Assembly (NCBI GenBank): GCA_035249305.1
Contig: DATFGQ010000097.1
Location: 62,001-126,000 of the forward strand
Direction: 5' to 3'
Length of the DNA stretch: 64,000 bases
From: DASUNP01 sp035249305
Lineage (GTDB): Bacteria; Acidobacteriota; Blastocatellia; UBA7656
Below the pieces are notes generated by a model. The model had not been told where the DNA came from, did no database searches, and saw only the letters and a program-made list of their open reading frames with translations. A program made the translations under genes and the position numbers. Positions 33,347 through 42,864 of this stretch are shown here, in pieces (the first letter of the stretch is position 1; every line of letters begins with the position of its first letter).

Positions 33347-34205
33347 TCCCGATGACCGACAGGAGCCGGCCCACGCTTGAGGGCCGTCCCTGGCCTTCTC
33401 GCCGGTAAGAAAAGAAGAGATCGTTTTGATGCATCGTGCAGTAGTCGGCCACGTGTATGCGGTCAGGTGTGAAGCCGCAGAAGGCTAGCTGTTGCCAGTT
33501 CGCCGCGCGGATGTCGAGGTGGGCCTTGCCTCCTTCTTTGAAGTTCACCAGCAGGTTCTTCCAGTAGCGGAACTCTTTTTTGTAACGCTCGATCACGTCC
33601 TCGCCGACTTCGTAACACTCCGCGCAGGCCGCGGGGCCGAGCGCGGCTATGCAGTTTCGCGGGTTGACTCCGTGCGCGAGCATCAGGTCGGCCACGGTGC
33701 GCTCGGTGATGCGCCCGGCGGTGCCGCGCCAGCCGGCGTGGATCGCGGCCACAGCGCCGGTCGCGGTGTCGGCTATCAACACGGGAAGACAGTCGGCCGT
33801 CTGTATGGCCAAAAGCACGCCGCGCGTCTTGGTGATGAAAGCGTCGCATTCGGGCTGCGGCCCGCGAGCCTGCTCGGTCGAATCGACGACGCACCGCTCT
33901 GTCGAATGCGTCTGCCGCGCGGTCATTATCGTCGCGTCGCCGCGGCCTAGGGCGGCCAGAAAGCGGCGGCGGTTTTCGTCGACGCTCTCTATTTCGTCGC
34001 CCTTGAAATATGCCAGGTTGAGCGCGCCTTCAGGGAACCGGCTCACGCCGCCCGCCCTCGTGCTGAAGGCGTTGGCGAATCCCGCTCGCTCCATCGGCTC
34101 GCACGCGATGTACGAGATGCGAGCTTTCCCGTCGGGAGTATCGACTTCGCGCTCGCGCAGAGAGAACGCCTCTTCGGTCAGAGACTCTTTTATCGCTTCG
34201 TCCAT
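33339..34205 (-). CDS. pgeF: Peptidoglycan editing factor / laccase-domain protein
   Basis: The YfiH/laccase-domain fold is visible from its metal-site motifs: TARQTHSTERCVV (His), TADCLPVLIAD (Cys), AAIHAGWRGTAGRI (His) and ALGPAACAECYEVG. These proteins were first called polyphenol oxidases and are now linked to peptidoglycan editing and purine nucleoside cleavage. The protein is cytoplasmic. At 288 residues it is slightly long, with an N-terminal extension before AGFANAFSTRAGGVS. Gene 3 of the VWFA trio converges on it; serS is divergent on the other side. Confidence 0.9.
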   Translation of the reverse strand: MDEAIKESLTEEAFSLREREVDTPDGKARISYIACEPMERAGFANAFSTRAGGVSRFPEGALNLAYFKGDEIESVDENRRRFLAALGRGDATIMTARQTHSTERCVVDSTEQARGPQPECDAFITKTRGVLLAIQTADCLPVLIADTATGAVAAIHAGWRGTAGRITERTVADLMLAHGVNPRNCIAALGPAACAECYEVGEDVIERYKKEFRYWKNLLVNFKEGGKAHLDIRAANWQQLAFCGFTPDRIHVADYCTMHQNDLFFSYRREGQGRPSSVGRLLSVIGRI

Positions 34206-34257
34206 ATCGACCCAATGCTAACGAGAGTAGCGGTCGCGGCGCAAGACGGCGCGATAG

Positions 34258-34287
34258 TTGACACTCCTCCGCGCGGCCGTCTACGCT
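34258..34287 (+). promoter_or_regulatory. serS promoter
   Basis: TTGACA (34258-34263) and TACGCT (34282-34287) are 18 bases apart. The start point would be near 34294, giving a leader of about 30 bases. Confidence 0.5.
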
Positions 34288-34323
34288 ATGGTTTTATCGT
34301 CGGAGTGTGAAAGGTGACCTAAG

Positions 34324-35607
34324 ATGCTTGATATTAATTACGTCCGCGCGAACCTGGAGCTGGTGAGGGCGAAGCTCGCCCAGCGCGGATTTCCGTCAGA
34401 TGCGCTCGACCGCTTCACGGAGCTTGACGAGCGCCGCCGCGCGCTCATAACTAAGCGCGACGAGCTGAACGCCACGCGCAACCGCGAGAGCCAGGAGATA
34501 GGCAAGCTCATGAAGGCCGGCCAGAGAGACGAGGCCGACGCGCGACGCGCCGCCGTCCGCGAGATCGGCGATCGGATAGCCGAGGCGGAGGCCGAGCTGG
34601 CGGCGGTAGAGAATCAGTTGAGCGAGCTTATGACCGCGCTGCCCAACCTGCCGCATGAGAGCGTGCCGGTAGGCTCGGACGAGTCCGCCAACATTGAAGT
34701 GAGGCGGTGGGGGACGCCGCGCGATTTCGATTTCGAGCCGCTCGATCATTTAGACCTCGGCGTGCGTCTAGGCATACTGGACATGGAGCGCGCGGCGAAG
34801 ATATCCGGCGCGCGCTTCTCGATACTGACCGGCGCGGGCGCGCGACTGGAGCGCGCGCTGATAAACTTCTGCCTCGACCTGCAAACGGGAAGGCACGGCT
34901 ACAGAGAGGTCGCGCCGCCGTTCATAGTCAACGACCGGACGCTATTCGGCACGGGCCAGTTGCCGAAGTTCGAAGGCGACCTGTTTAAGCTGAACGACGA
35001 GCGCAATCTTTATCTGATCCCCACGGCCGAAGTGCCGCTGACGAACGTCTACGCCGAAGAGATAATCGACGGGGCGGAGCTTCCGATCAGGATGACCGCC
35101 TACACGCCCTGCTTCAGGTCTGAGGCCGGGAGCTATGGCAAGGACACGCGCGGCCTAATACGCCAGCACCAGTTCGACAAAGTAGAGCTGGTCAAGCTAG
35201 CGCGGCCCGAAGATTCTTACGAGGAGCTTGAGTCGCTCACGCGCGACGCCGAAGCTGTGCTCGAAGCTCTGGGCCTGCCCTACCGCACAGTGGTCCTGTC
35301 GACCGGGGACATGGGTTTTTCGGCGGCGAAGACTTACGACATAGAGGTGTGGCTTCCGAGCCAGAAGACCTATCGAGAGATCTCGTCGTGCTCTAACTGC
35401 GAAGCGTTTCAGGCGCGGCGCGCGCAGATACGTTTTCGCCGCGAGCAGAAATCTAAGCCTGAATTCGTCCACACGTTGAACGGGTCGGGGCTGGCGATCG
35501 GCCGCACGTGGCTTGCGATCCTTGAGAACTATCAACAAGAGGATGGCTCGGTCGTCGTGCCCGAGGTGTTGCAGCCTTACTTAGACGGGATGGACAGAAT
35601 AATTTGA
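34324..35607 (+). CDS. serS: Seryl-tRNA synthetase
   Basis: A class II synthetase with an N-terminal antiparallel coiled-coil arm (about 30-100, LNATRNRESQEIGKLMKAG) that reads tRNA-Ser. Motif 2 is TPCFRSEAGSYGKDTRGLIR, followed by HQFDKVELVK. Motif 3 is NGSGLAIGRTWLAILENYQ. ISSCSNCEAFQARR is the usual serine-site region. Length (427) is standard. A sigma70-type promoter lies just upstream. The final codons reach into an A/F repeat. Confidence 0.96.
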   Translation: MLDINYVRANLELVRAKLAQRGFPSDALDRFTELDERRRALITKRDELNATRNRESQEIGKLMKAGQRDEADARRAAVREIGDRIAEAEAELAAVENQLSELMTALPNLPHESVPVGSDESANIEVRRWGTPRDFDFEPLDHLDLGVRLGILDMERAAKISGARFSILTGAGARLERALINFCLDLQTGRHGYREVAPPFIVNDRTLFGTGQLPKFEGDLFKLNDERNLYLIPTAEVPLTNVYAEEIIDGAELPIRMTAYTPCFRSEAGSYGKDTRGLIRQHQFDKVELVKLARPEDSYEELESLTRDAEAVLEALGLPYRTVVLSTGDMGFSAAKTYDIEVWLPSQKTYREISSCSNCEAFQARRAQIRFRREQKSKPEFVHTLNGSGLAIGRTWLAILENYQQEDGSVVVPEVLQPYLDGMDRII

Positions 35608-35662
35608 GATTTGCATGGCGGATGATGCGCTTTTGCGCACCGCGATTTCAAATTTGAAATCT
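35604..35662. repeat. Family A/F composite repeat
   Basis: AATTTGAGATTT, core GCATGGCGGATGATGCGC, then GCGATTTCAAATTTGAAAT. It overlaps the serS stop and has the same orientation as the copy at 33.3 kb. Confidence 0.8.
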
Positions 35663-35675
35663 TCAGGAAAGAAAG

Positions 35676-35845
35676 CGGGGCCGTCATGCGCTGGCGCCGT
35701 TGCCATATGAGAGGGTTCTGACTCGGTTTTGCGCGGGCTCTTGATTTGCCATCAACCGCCCGGAGGGTGAGGCCCAGAGCGGTGAGTGGTAGATGGCAGT
35801 CTGTAAGCCCGCGCACTTTTTTCGGCGCTGCACATGATGGCCCCG
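35676..35845. ncRNA. Candidate rod-shaped structured RNA or long palindromic element
   Basis: Four nested stems are visible. Outer: CGGGGCCGTCATG..GGCGCCG (35676-35699) with CGGCGCTGCACATGATGGCC..G (35823-35845), including a G-U pair. Second: TGCGCGGGCT (35730-35739) with AGCCCGCGCA (35806-35815), ten exact pairs. Third: TGCCATC / GATGGCA. Inner: ACCGC / GCGGT. The result is a rod of about 170 bases with a large asymmetric bubble, an outline reminiscent of 6S RNA. A T6 run follows the second stem on the plus strand. It could equally be a MITE. No sequence match to a known RNA is claimed. Confidence 0.35.
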
Positions 35846-35993
35846 TAAGAGAGCACCATCAGGCGTCTCAAGCTTCCGGCCTTCTCTATCGCAACGCCTG
35901 TGCCAAGCGGTGATGCGCTCTGAATCTGCTCGTATTAAACTGCTTTTCGCGGCTTTCAGCATGCTCGCCATAATCGAGAGCTTCAGTTTGACC

Positions 35994-36638
35994 TTAGTGC
36001 GGCGACTGCTTTGAATTGATTTGACCGAAAAGGGCGACGACGCGGGATTCGGTCTGAGGTATGGGGTGAATCTCGACCGGCGACAGTTTATCAGAGAGCC
36101 TCTGTGCCAGGTCGCGCGCCGCGTAAAGCATCAGCCGCTGATTGGCGGCGAGGCGCGCGACGATTGGCCCGATCATCACTTCAGCGCGGTCAAGCGCGCG
36201 GCTCGTCAAAAGGTCATAAGACGATAGGTCGAACTCTTCAAGTCGCACGCGGGCCACGCGGAAGTTCTTCAGCTTCATCGCGTCCGCGGCTTCGGTAAGA
36301 AAGATCGCCTTCTTCTGATTGGCCTCAAGCGCGGTGACCTCGGCGTCGGGTCTGAGTACGGCGAGCGCAACGCCGGGGAATCCCGCCCCGCTGCCTATGT
36401 CTACAATCGCCCGCGCGTCGCCGATGAAGCGACCGCCCCAGAGCGATTCGCCGTAATGAAGTTGCGCCGCCTGGACCGGGTCGATTATGCGCGTCAAGTT
36501 GATCCGCCGGTTCCACCGGCTTAACATCTCGTAGTGAGTCACGAGGCTATCGACCTGCGCGGCGGTCAGGGCGACGGAGAAAGTTGTGGCGGCTCGGTCG
36601 AGCGCGTCTCTAAAAAGCTCGATTCTGTTATCGGTCAT
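35994..36638 (-). CDS. rsmG: 16S rRNA (guanine-N7)-methyltransferase RsmG
   Basis: RsmG (GidB) methylates G527 of 16S rRNA using SAM. The SAM-binding motif IVDIGSGAGFPGVALAV and preceding LWGGRFIGDARA are clear, as are the N-terminal LSRWNRRINLTRIIDP and LLTSRALDRAEVMIGP, typical of this family. Length (214) is normal. It stands alone here rather than next to parAB or mnmG, and is divergent from the HAD gene. Confidence 0.93.
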   Translation of the reverse strand: MTDNRIELFRDALDRAATTFSVALTAAQVDSLVTHYEMLSRWNRRINLTRIIDPVQAAQLHYGESLWGGRFIGDARAIVDIGSGAGFPGVALAVLRPDAEVTALEANQKKAIFLTEAADAMKLKNFRVARVRLEEFDLSSYDLLTSRALDRAEVMIGPIVARLAANQRLMLYAARDLAQRLSDKLSPVEIHPIPQTESRVVALFGQINSKQSPH

Positions 36639-36683
36639 GCGGAATAACTATTAGAATATAGGCGTGCGCGAAATTCAATTCGG

Positions 36684-37436
36684 GTGAGGGGGCCGGGGTT
36701 GGGAATAAAAGCCATATCGTTCGATTTCTGGAACACGTTATTCACGGAGCAGCCGGGCGGGTTCGCGCTCTATAAACAGACGCGCCGCCGCCTGCTCCGA
36801 GAAGCTATCGGCGAGGCGGGGGAGTTCACCGACCAGCAGTTGGACCGCGCCTGCACGCTCGAAGCCGAGCTGCATTATCAGGTCTGGCGCGAAGAGCACC
36901 GCACGATCCCGACCGCCGAGCGCGTAGGCCGCATTCTCACGCACATCGAAGTCTGCCTGTCGGACGACGTTCTGGCGTTGCTCGTGAGCGCCTACGAAGA
37001 GGGCGTGCTGGAGCGCCCCCCGATATTGATACCGGGCGTGCGCGAAGCTATCGAGGAGCTCGCGCGCGATTACCGGCTCGGCATCATTTCCGACGTGGGC
37101 TTCTCGCCGGGCCGTGTGCTGAAAGAGGTTTTGAAGCGCGAAGGGCTGCTTGAAGCATTCGACTCTCTGGTCTTCTCTGACGAAGCAGGGCGCTCGAAGC
37201 CTCACCGCGCGGTCTTCGAGCGCACGGCCCGCGCGCTTGAGGCAGAGCCGCGCGAGATAGTTCACGTAGGCGATCTGGAATACACGGACGTGGTGGGGGC
37301 GAAAGCGGCCGGCTACCACGCGATACGCTTTACAGGCGCGACGCCTATCAACGAAGATGAGACGACTGAGGCCGACCGCGTGACGGATGATTTTACCGAG
37401 GTGCCGCGACTGGTCGGAGAGCTTGCGGGGAGGTAG
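36684..37436 (+). CDS. HAD-superfamily hydrolase
   Basis: HAD motif I is FDFWNTLF, with Trp in place of the usual catalytic general acid Asp+2; this variant occurs in some HAD groups but could reduce phosphatase activity. Motif II is IISDVGFS, the Lys region SKPHRAVFE and motif IV HVGDLEYTDVVGAKAAG. An alpha-helical cap lies between motifs I and II. Substrate is unknown. GTG 36684 and TTG 36699 are both possible starts. A small conserved-looking gene starts three bases after the stop, so the two probably form an operon. Confidence 0.8.
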   Translation: MRGPGLGIKAISFDFWNTLFTEQPGGFALYKQTRRRLLREAIGEAGEFTDQQLDRACTLEAELHYQVWREEHRTIPTAERVGRILTHIEVCLSDDVLALLVSAYEEGVLERPPILIPGVREAIEELARDYRLGIISDVGFSPGRVLKEVLKREGLLEAFDSLVFSDEAGRSKPHRAVFERTARALEAEPREIVHVGDLEYTDVVGAKAAGYHAIRFTGATPINEDETTEADRVTDDFTEVPRLVGELAGR

Positions 37437-37439
37437 CAG

Positions 37440-37673
37440 ATGAAGCTTTTGAGTTTACCGGAAGCCGAAAGGGCTTCAGACATAGACATCAAGATGCTGG
37501 CCGTGCGCTCTTCGCGTTACCGCGTCTTCGGCTCTACGGAGAGGATACCTGTCGAGGAGCTAGCCGTCGTAGACTTGCGCGGGGCGCCGGAGCCGGCCGA
37601 TTTTGCCGAGCGGTTCCAGGTGCTTGAGCGCCACCCCATCGCCGCAATAATGCTTGTACGCAGGAAGTCCTGA
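37440..37673 (+). CDS. Small hypothetical protein downstream of the HAD hydrolase
   Basis: The 77-residue product is not recognised. GGGAGG lies seven bases before the ATG, and the gap to the HAD stop is three bases, so it is probably expressed with it. The sequence (IPVEELAVVDLRGAPEPADF, HPIAAIMLVRRKS) suggests a compact alpha/beta fold. The last codons and TGA stop lie in a family B repeat arm, so the original C-terminus may have been longer. Confidence 0.6.
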   Translation: MKLLSLPEAERASDIDIKMLAVRSSRYRVFGSTERIPVEELAVVDLRGAPEPADFAERFQVLERHPIAAIMLVRRKS

Positions 37674-37978
37674 GTGCTGAGTGCGTGTCTGAGAAGTCCC
37701 CGAAGGGGACAGATTCAATAGGAAGCCTCGAAGAGGCGTCATTCAGTGAGCCCCGAAAGGGGCGTGATTCAATAGCCCGGCGCAACGCGCCGGGTGATGC
37801 GTCATACGAGACGAAGCCCTGAAAGGGCGGTATAAGTATCGCGCCCTTTCAGGGCTCATCATTAATAATAACCCGTTTCCAGGGGCGGTGCCCCTGGCTA
37901 TTGAATCAAGCCCTTTCAGGGCTTTTTTCACACTTCTATGACACCCTCTCAGGACTCAGGACTCAGGACTCAGCACTT
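37667..37978. repeat. Composite repeat: family B arms flanking a family C multi-hairpin element
   Basis: The left B arm (AAGTCCTGAGTGCTGAGTGC, from 37667) and right B arm (CTCAGGACTCAGGACTCAGC, to about 37978) enclose a stack of small hairpins. These include CCCCGAAGGGG, GCCCGGCGCAACGCGCCGGG, CCCTGAAAGGG, CCAGGGGCGGTGCCCCTGG and AGCCCTTTCAGGGCTTTTTT. The last is a good terminator on the plus strand (37909-37928). About 160 bases match the element at 57.1-57.25 kb. Confidence 0.8.
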
Positions 37979-37980
37979 TA

Positions 37981-38607
37981 TTAGATACTGCCTTCGATGG
38001 CTTCGACCTTCAGTTTCTCTATCAAGCGCGCGGCCTCTTGCTGCGTCAGGTCGTCGCGCGATTCCTTGCCAGTCATCTCGACCAGGACCCTCCTTTGCGC
38101 GCGCCGGTCGCCGGGCCGCATGCTTTCGAGCAGGCTCAGTATGGTCTGCTTCTGGTCTTCTGTGGCGGGCTGGTCCGCGGCGACGGTCTGCTTTGCCGCG
38201 GGCGTGGGTGAGTTCTTATCGCGCTCGCGGCCGGCCGCGGCTTCGCGAGTGAAGCGCGCCGCCTTCTCCATCTCTTCCCGGCTGGCAATGCCGCGTCTGA
38301 CCTCGAACCCCGCCATGGCCAGCGCGCGCCCAACACAACTTGTCTCGCATACCTCGATGTAGCTGGTGCGCTGGACGTAACCTTCCGACTTCAGCTCGTA
38401 AGCATGTCCTGTAGCTACGGGCAGCGCGTCGTCGGCGTTGCGGTAGACTTCGGCGCGCATCAGTATGAAACCGCGCTCGGCGTCGTGCTCGACTATGTGA
38501 GTGATCAGGCGGCCCTCGGGGTAACGCTCATAGAATTTCTCTATGCGCTCGGCCACGGTCACGTAATCTTGAATCGGGTTTCCTCTCGACGGCGCTTGCT
38601 GTGGCAA
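37981..38607 (-). CDS. Erf-like single-strand annealing domain protein
   Basis: The segment TSYIEVCETSCVGRALAMAG closely resembles the conserved ETSAxGRALAxxG block of Erf-type and related phage single-strand annealing proteins. The preceding PVATGHAYELKSEGYVQ also fits. A disordered linker rich in Ala/Thr/Gln follows, then a C-terminal helical region (TEDQKQTILSLLESM) of a kind often attached to such proteins. Annealing proteins pair complementary strands in recombination. No phage genes are nearby, so it may be a domesticated copy. It starts 22 bases after the guaA stop and may be co-transcribed. Confidence 0.6.
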   Translation of the reverse strand: MPQQAPSRGNPIQDYVTVAERIEKFYERYPEGRLITHIVEHDAERGFILMRAEVYRNADDALPVATGHAYELKSEGYVQRTSYIEVCETSCVGRALAMAGFEVRRGIASREEMEKAARFTREAAAGRERDKNSPTPAAKQTVAADQPATEDQKQTILSLLESMRPGDRRAQRRVLVEMTGKESRDDLTQQEAARLIEKLKVEAIEGSI

Positions 38608-38629
38608 GGTCTACCTCCCTTGAATAACC

Positions 38630-40168
<1,539 letters not shown>

Positions 40169-40224
40169 AACTTAAGAATGGATTATACGGAGCCAGCCTC
40201 GAAGGTGTAAAGCAGGCGAAAAAA

Positions 40225-40451
40225 GTCCTGAGTCCTGAGTGCTGAGTGCTGAGTAACAGCAAGCTACTCGGCTCCGTAGGAGCCGGATGTTTGTAGAATG
40301 ATCGCATAACCATTACCCAACTCCGTGGGAGTTGTATATTTGATATTCAACCCCTACGGGGTTGGCCGACACTTGCGGCGGCATTCTACAAACATTGAGC
40401 CCCTACGGGGCTTTCACTCGGCCCTCAGCACTCAGGACTCAGCACTCAGTC
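40225..40451. repeat. Composite repeat: family B arms flanking GGGGCT hairpins
   Basis: The left B arm (GTCCTGAGTCCTGAGTGC, 40227 onward) and right B arm (CTCAGCACTCAGGACTCAGC, about 40424-40450) enclose hairpins CTCCGTAGGAG, CTCCGTGGGAG, CCCCTACGGGG (twice) and an inverted pair TGTTTGTAGAATG / CATTCTACAAACA. This interior is unrelated to that at 37.7 kb although the B arms are the same. Confidence 0.8.
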
Positions 40452-40454
40452 TTG

Positions 40455-40485
40455 TTGACTTTTGTCCGGCTCGGCGGTTTAGTAT
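40455..40485 (+). promoter_or_regulatory. Promoter giving a nearly leaderless GT-C transcript
   Basis: TTGACT (40455-40460) and TAGTAT (40480-40485) are 19 bases apart. The ATG at 40490 begins five bases after the -10 box, so the mRNA would start at or within a few bases of the start codon. Confidence 0.5.
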
Positions 40486-40489
40486 CTCG

Positions 40490-41986
40490 ATGCCTCTGCC
40501 CCCGAAGTCAGGCCGCATGTTCATTTGGATTTCGGCCGCCGCTTTGATCGCCGCCGCAGCCTTCAGGTATTTCGCCGATCCTACGTTCTGGCTCGACGAG
40601 GCGTTCGTAGCCGTCTCGCTAAAGAACCCGTCGCCCGACGTGCTGTTCGCCCCGCTCGAATACGGCCAGTATTTCCCGCGCCTCTATCTGGCCGCCATCG
40701 CCGCGCTCAGAGAGACGCTCGGCTATCGGATGTGGGTCTTGAGGCTGCTGCCGTGGCTCAGCTTTATCGCGGCCACGATACTTTGGGCGCGGTTGCTCGT
40801 CAAAAGATCGAAGCCCGCGGCAACGGCCGGCCTCTTCGCGGCTTCGCTTCTCGCGGGGTCGATCTTCTGGCTCGATCAGGCGGTACAACTCAAGCAGTAC
40901 ACGCTCGACGTGCTGCTCGCTTTAATCCCTTTTATCGTCGGCGATGAGCTTCTCGAAAAACTCTTCGCGCGGGGCGAGCGCAAACCGCTCGCCTTAGCCC
41001 TGGTCCTGCCAATCGTGCTCTCTTACACCTACCCGATGGCACTGGGCGCGCGCCTGCTCGGATGGTATCTCAGCCGAGGGCGAGCCGGTCGGTGGCGTCT
41101 CAATAAATCAACAGTCGTTATCACCGCCGTCGTCTTTGCGCTGACGATCGTAAGCATCTGGGCTACGGATTACAGGTTCAATTTCAAAGACAGCGCTTCG
41201 TACTTCTTCTACTGGGACAACTGCATACTCCGCTCACGGCTCGCGCATGGCTTTGGCGAGACGACGCGGTTGATCGCGAAGTTTCTGTGGGGCTGGCACG
41301 CGCGCCAGCCTATGGTCACGGCAGTCGTAGCGCCGTTGCAAATAGTCGGCGTCTACTCGGTCATAAGGCGATGGAAGAGGCGAGAGCAGAGCGACTCCGA
41401 GTGGGGCTCGCGCTCGATCGGCTCGATACTCTTGATCGGCGGAGTGATGCTGGCGAGCCTGGTTGCGAACTACCCGATCTGCGCGGGGCGCGTGACGCTT
41501 TTCGCTCAAATCCACCTGCAAGTCCTCGCCGTCGAGGGCGCGCTTTTCGTGCTGGCTCGCTGGGACCGTAACAGGGCTGTCGCCGTGGCCTCTTACGTCT
41601 TGATCGCCGTGATCCTGTTTCATTCGGTCCGCCAGCTCGCGCGGTTCGTGCGCGCGGAGCCCGAAGAGAATCTACGGCCGGTCATCGCCCTGATAGACCG
41701 CCAGGCGGCAGACACCGTATGGGTCCACCCTTGCTCGGTAGTTCAAGTGAGGAGCCTGCCCGACCCTTTGCCCGCGGGCGAAGTCCTGCTCGGTAGTGAG
41801 ATGAGGGTGCCGCCAAGCGGTCGGAGAGTCTGGATCATCTGGAGCCACCTCGGCGAAGAGTCCTGCCGCGCGCGTCTTGAACAGCTCCAACAGCAGGCCG
41901 GGTTTTGGGAAACGGTTCACACAGGCCCCGGCCGGGGGCTGGCCCTGGCCGAGTTTGGGACCCGCGAGCGGCGCAACGGGCAATGA
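40490..41986 (+). CDS. Polytopic GT-C type glycosyltransferase
   Basis: About ten or more hydrophobic segments are present. The first external loop carries an acidic motif, FADPTFWLDEAFVAVSL, as in GT39/GT83-like enzymes that use polyprenyl-phosphate sugars. The luminal Asp-Glu is the expected catalytic site. The frame is open back to 40325 through repeats, but ATG 40490 with its promoter gives the natural start. A GT2 gene of the dolichol-phosphate-mannose-synthase type follows and could make the lipid-linked donor. Acceptor is unknown. Inner membrane. Confidence 0.75.
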   Translation: MPLPPKSGRMFIWISAAALIAAAAFRYFADPTFWLDEAFVAVSLKNPSPDVLFAPLEYGQYFPRLYLAAIAALRETLGYRMWVLRLLPWLSFIAATILWARLLVKRSKPAATAGLFAASLLAGSIFWLDQAVQLKQYTLDVLLALIPFIVGDELLEKLFARGERKPLALALVLPIVLSYTYPMALGARLLGWYLSRGRAGRWRLNKSTVVITAVVFALTIVSIWATDYRFNFKDSASYFFYWDNCILRSRLAHGFGETTRLIAKFLWGWHARQPMVTAVVAPLQIVGVYSVIRRWKRREQSDSEWGSRSIGSILLIGGVMLASLVANYPICAGRVTLFAQIHLQVLAVEGALFVLARWDRNRAVAVASYVLIAVILFHSVRQLARFVRAEPEENLRPVIALIDRQAADTVWVHPCSVVQVRSLPDPLPAGEVLLGSEMRVPPSGRRVWIIWSHLGEESCRARLEQLQQQAGFWETVHTGPGRGLALAEFGTRERRNGQ

Positions 41987-42009
41987 CACACGCTGGAAAT
42001 TCGCACTGG

Positions 42010-42039
42010 TTGACTTTCACGCGACACGCCGTTTAGTAT
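42010..42039 (+). promoter_or_regulatory. Promoter giving a nearly leaderless GT2 transcript
   Basis: TTGACT (42010-42015) and TAGTAT (42034-42039) are 18 bases apart. The ATG is at 42050, so the leader would be only a few bases. The boxes are identical to those of the upstream glycosyltransferase promoter. Confidence 0.5.
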
Positions 42040-42049
42040 TGCCTCGCCA

Positions 42050-42811
42050 ATGACCTCGATTAAGCTTTCTATAGTCATTCCGGTTTACAACGAAGCGGCG
42101 ACCATCAGCGAGTTGATAAGCCGCGTACAGGCCGTAGACCTTCCGAAAGAGATTCTCGTCATCGACGACGGCTCGACCGACGGCACCCGCGACGCGCTCC
42201 CTCGGCTTGAGAAGCAGCACGACAACCTTCGCGTCTTTCTTCAGAAAAAGAATCGCGGCAAAGGCGCGGCGCTCAGGGTCGGGTTCCAGCACGCGACAGG
42301 CGATTTCGTCCTCGTGCAAGACGCCGACCTCGAATACGACCCGGCCGATTACCCCGTCCTGCTCAAGCCTCTCATCGAGGGCAAGGCCGACGTAGTTTAC
42401 GGCTCGCGGTTCTTGACGACCAAAGAGCACCGAGTACTCTTCTTCTGGCATTCGGTGGGCAACCGCCTGCTCACTCTGCTCTCAAACATGTTCACGAACT
42501 TGAACCTGACAGACATGGAGACGGGCTACAAGGTTTTCCGCCGCGAGGTGATCCAGGCGATAAGGCTGGAACAGAATCGCTTCGGGTTCGAGCCCGAGGT
42601 GACCGTAAAGATCGCGCGCATGAAGCTGCGGATTTACGAAGTGGGCATCTCTTACTACGGGCGCACGTACGAGGAAGGGAAGAAGATCGGCTGGAAAGAC
42701 GGGGTGAAGGCGCTCTGGTGCATACTGAAATACTCTATCAAGAGTCATAAGCATTCCTACAAACCGGCCGAGCAGCGAGCCGGCCTCCCTGATTTCAAAT
42801 CCCAAATTTGA
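42050..42811 (+). CDS. GT2 glycosyltransferase, polyprenyl-phosphate sugar synthase type
   Basis: A GT-A fold with nucleotide-sugar motif IVIPVYNEAATISELI, VIDDGSTDGT and the metal motif VQDADLEYDPADYP, then VVYGSRF. It resembles dolichol-phosphate-mannose synthases, and lacks the C-terminal membrane helices of the larger forms. It probably loads a sugar on a polyprenyl phosphate for the adjacent GT-C enzyme (inference). The C-terminal tail DFKSQI and stop lie in an AT-rich family A repeat, so the natural end may have been altered. Confidence 0.87.
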   Translation: MTSIKLSIVIPVYNEAATISELISRVQAVDLPKEILVIDDGSTDGTRDALPRLEKQHDNLRVFLQKKNRGKGAALRVGFQHATGDFVLVQDADLEYDPADYPVLLKPLIEGKADVVYGSRFLTTKEHRVLFFWHSVGNRLLTLLSNMFTNLNLTDMETGYKVFRREVIQAIRLEQNRFGFEPEVTVKIARMKLRIYEVGISYYGRTYEEGKKIGWKDGVKALWCILKYSIKSHKHSYKPAEQRAGLPDFKSQI

Positions 42812-42829
42812 GATCTCAAATTTCAAATG
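42796..42829. repeat. Family A AT-rich repeat
   Basis: TTTCAAATCCCAAATTTG followed by AGATCTCAAATTTCAAAT. It supplies the last codons of the GT2 gene; the F core is absent. Confidence 0.7.
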
Positions 42830-42864
42830 TGCAACTCCCCCCGCGCGCGATAGAATCAAATCAG

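Noticed and set aside
35676..35845. Firm 6S RNA, RNase P, tmRNA or riboswitch call
   Set aside because: Only the overall rod shape fits 6S; no conserved sequence blocks of any known RNA were recognised.
36684..37436. Named HAD enzyme (phosphoglycolate phosphatase or similar)
   Set aside because: Motif I has Trp at the general-acid position, and no substrate-specific motif is seen.
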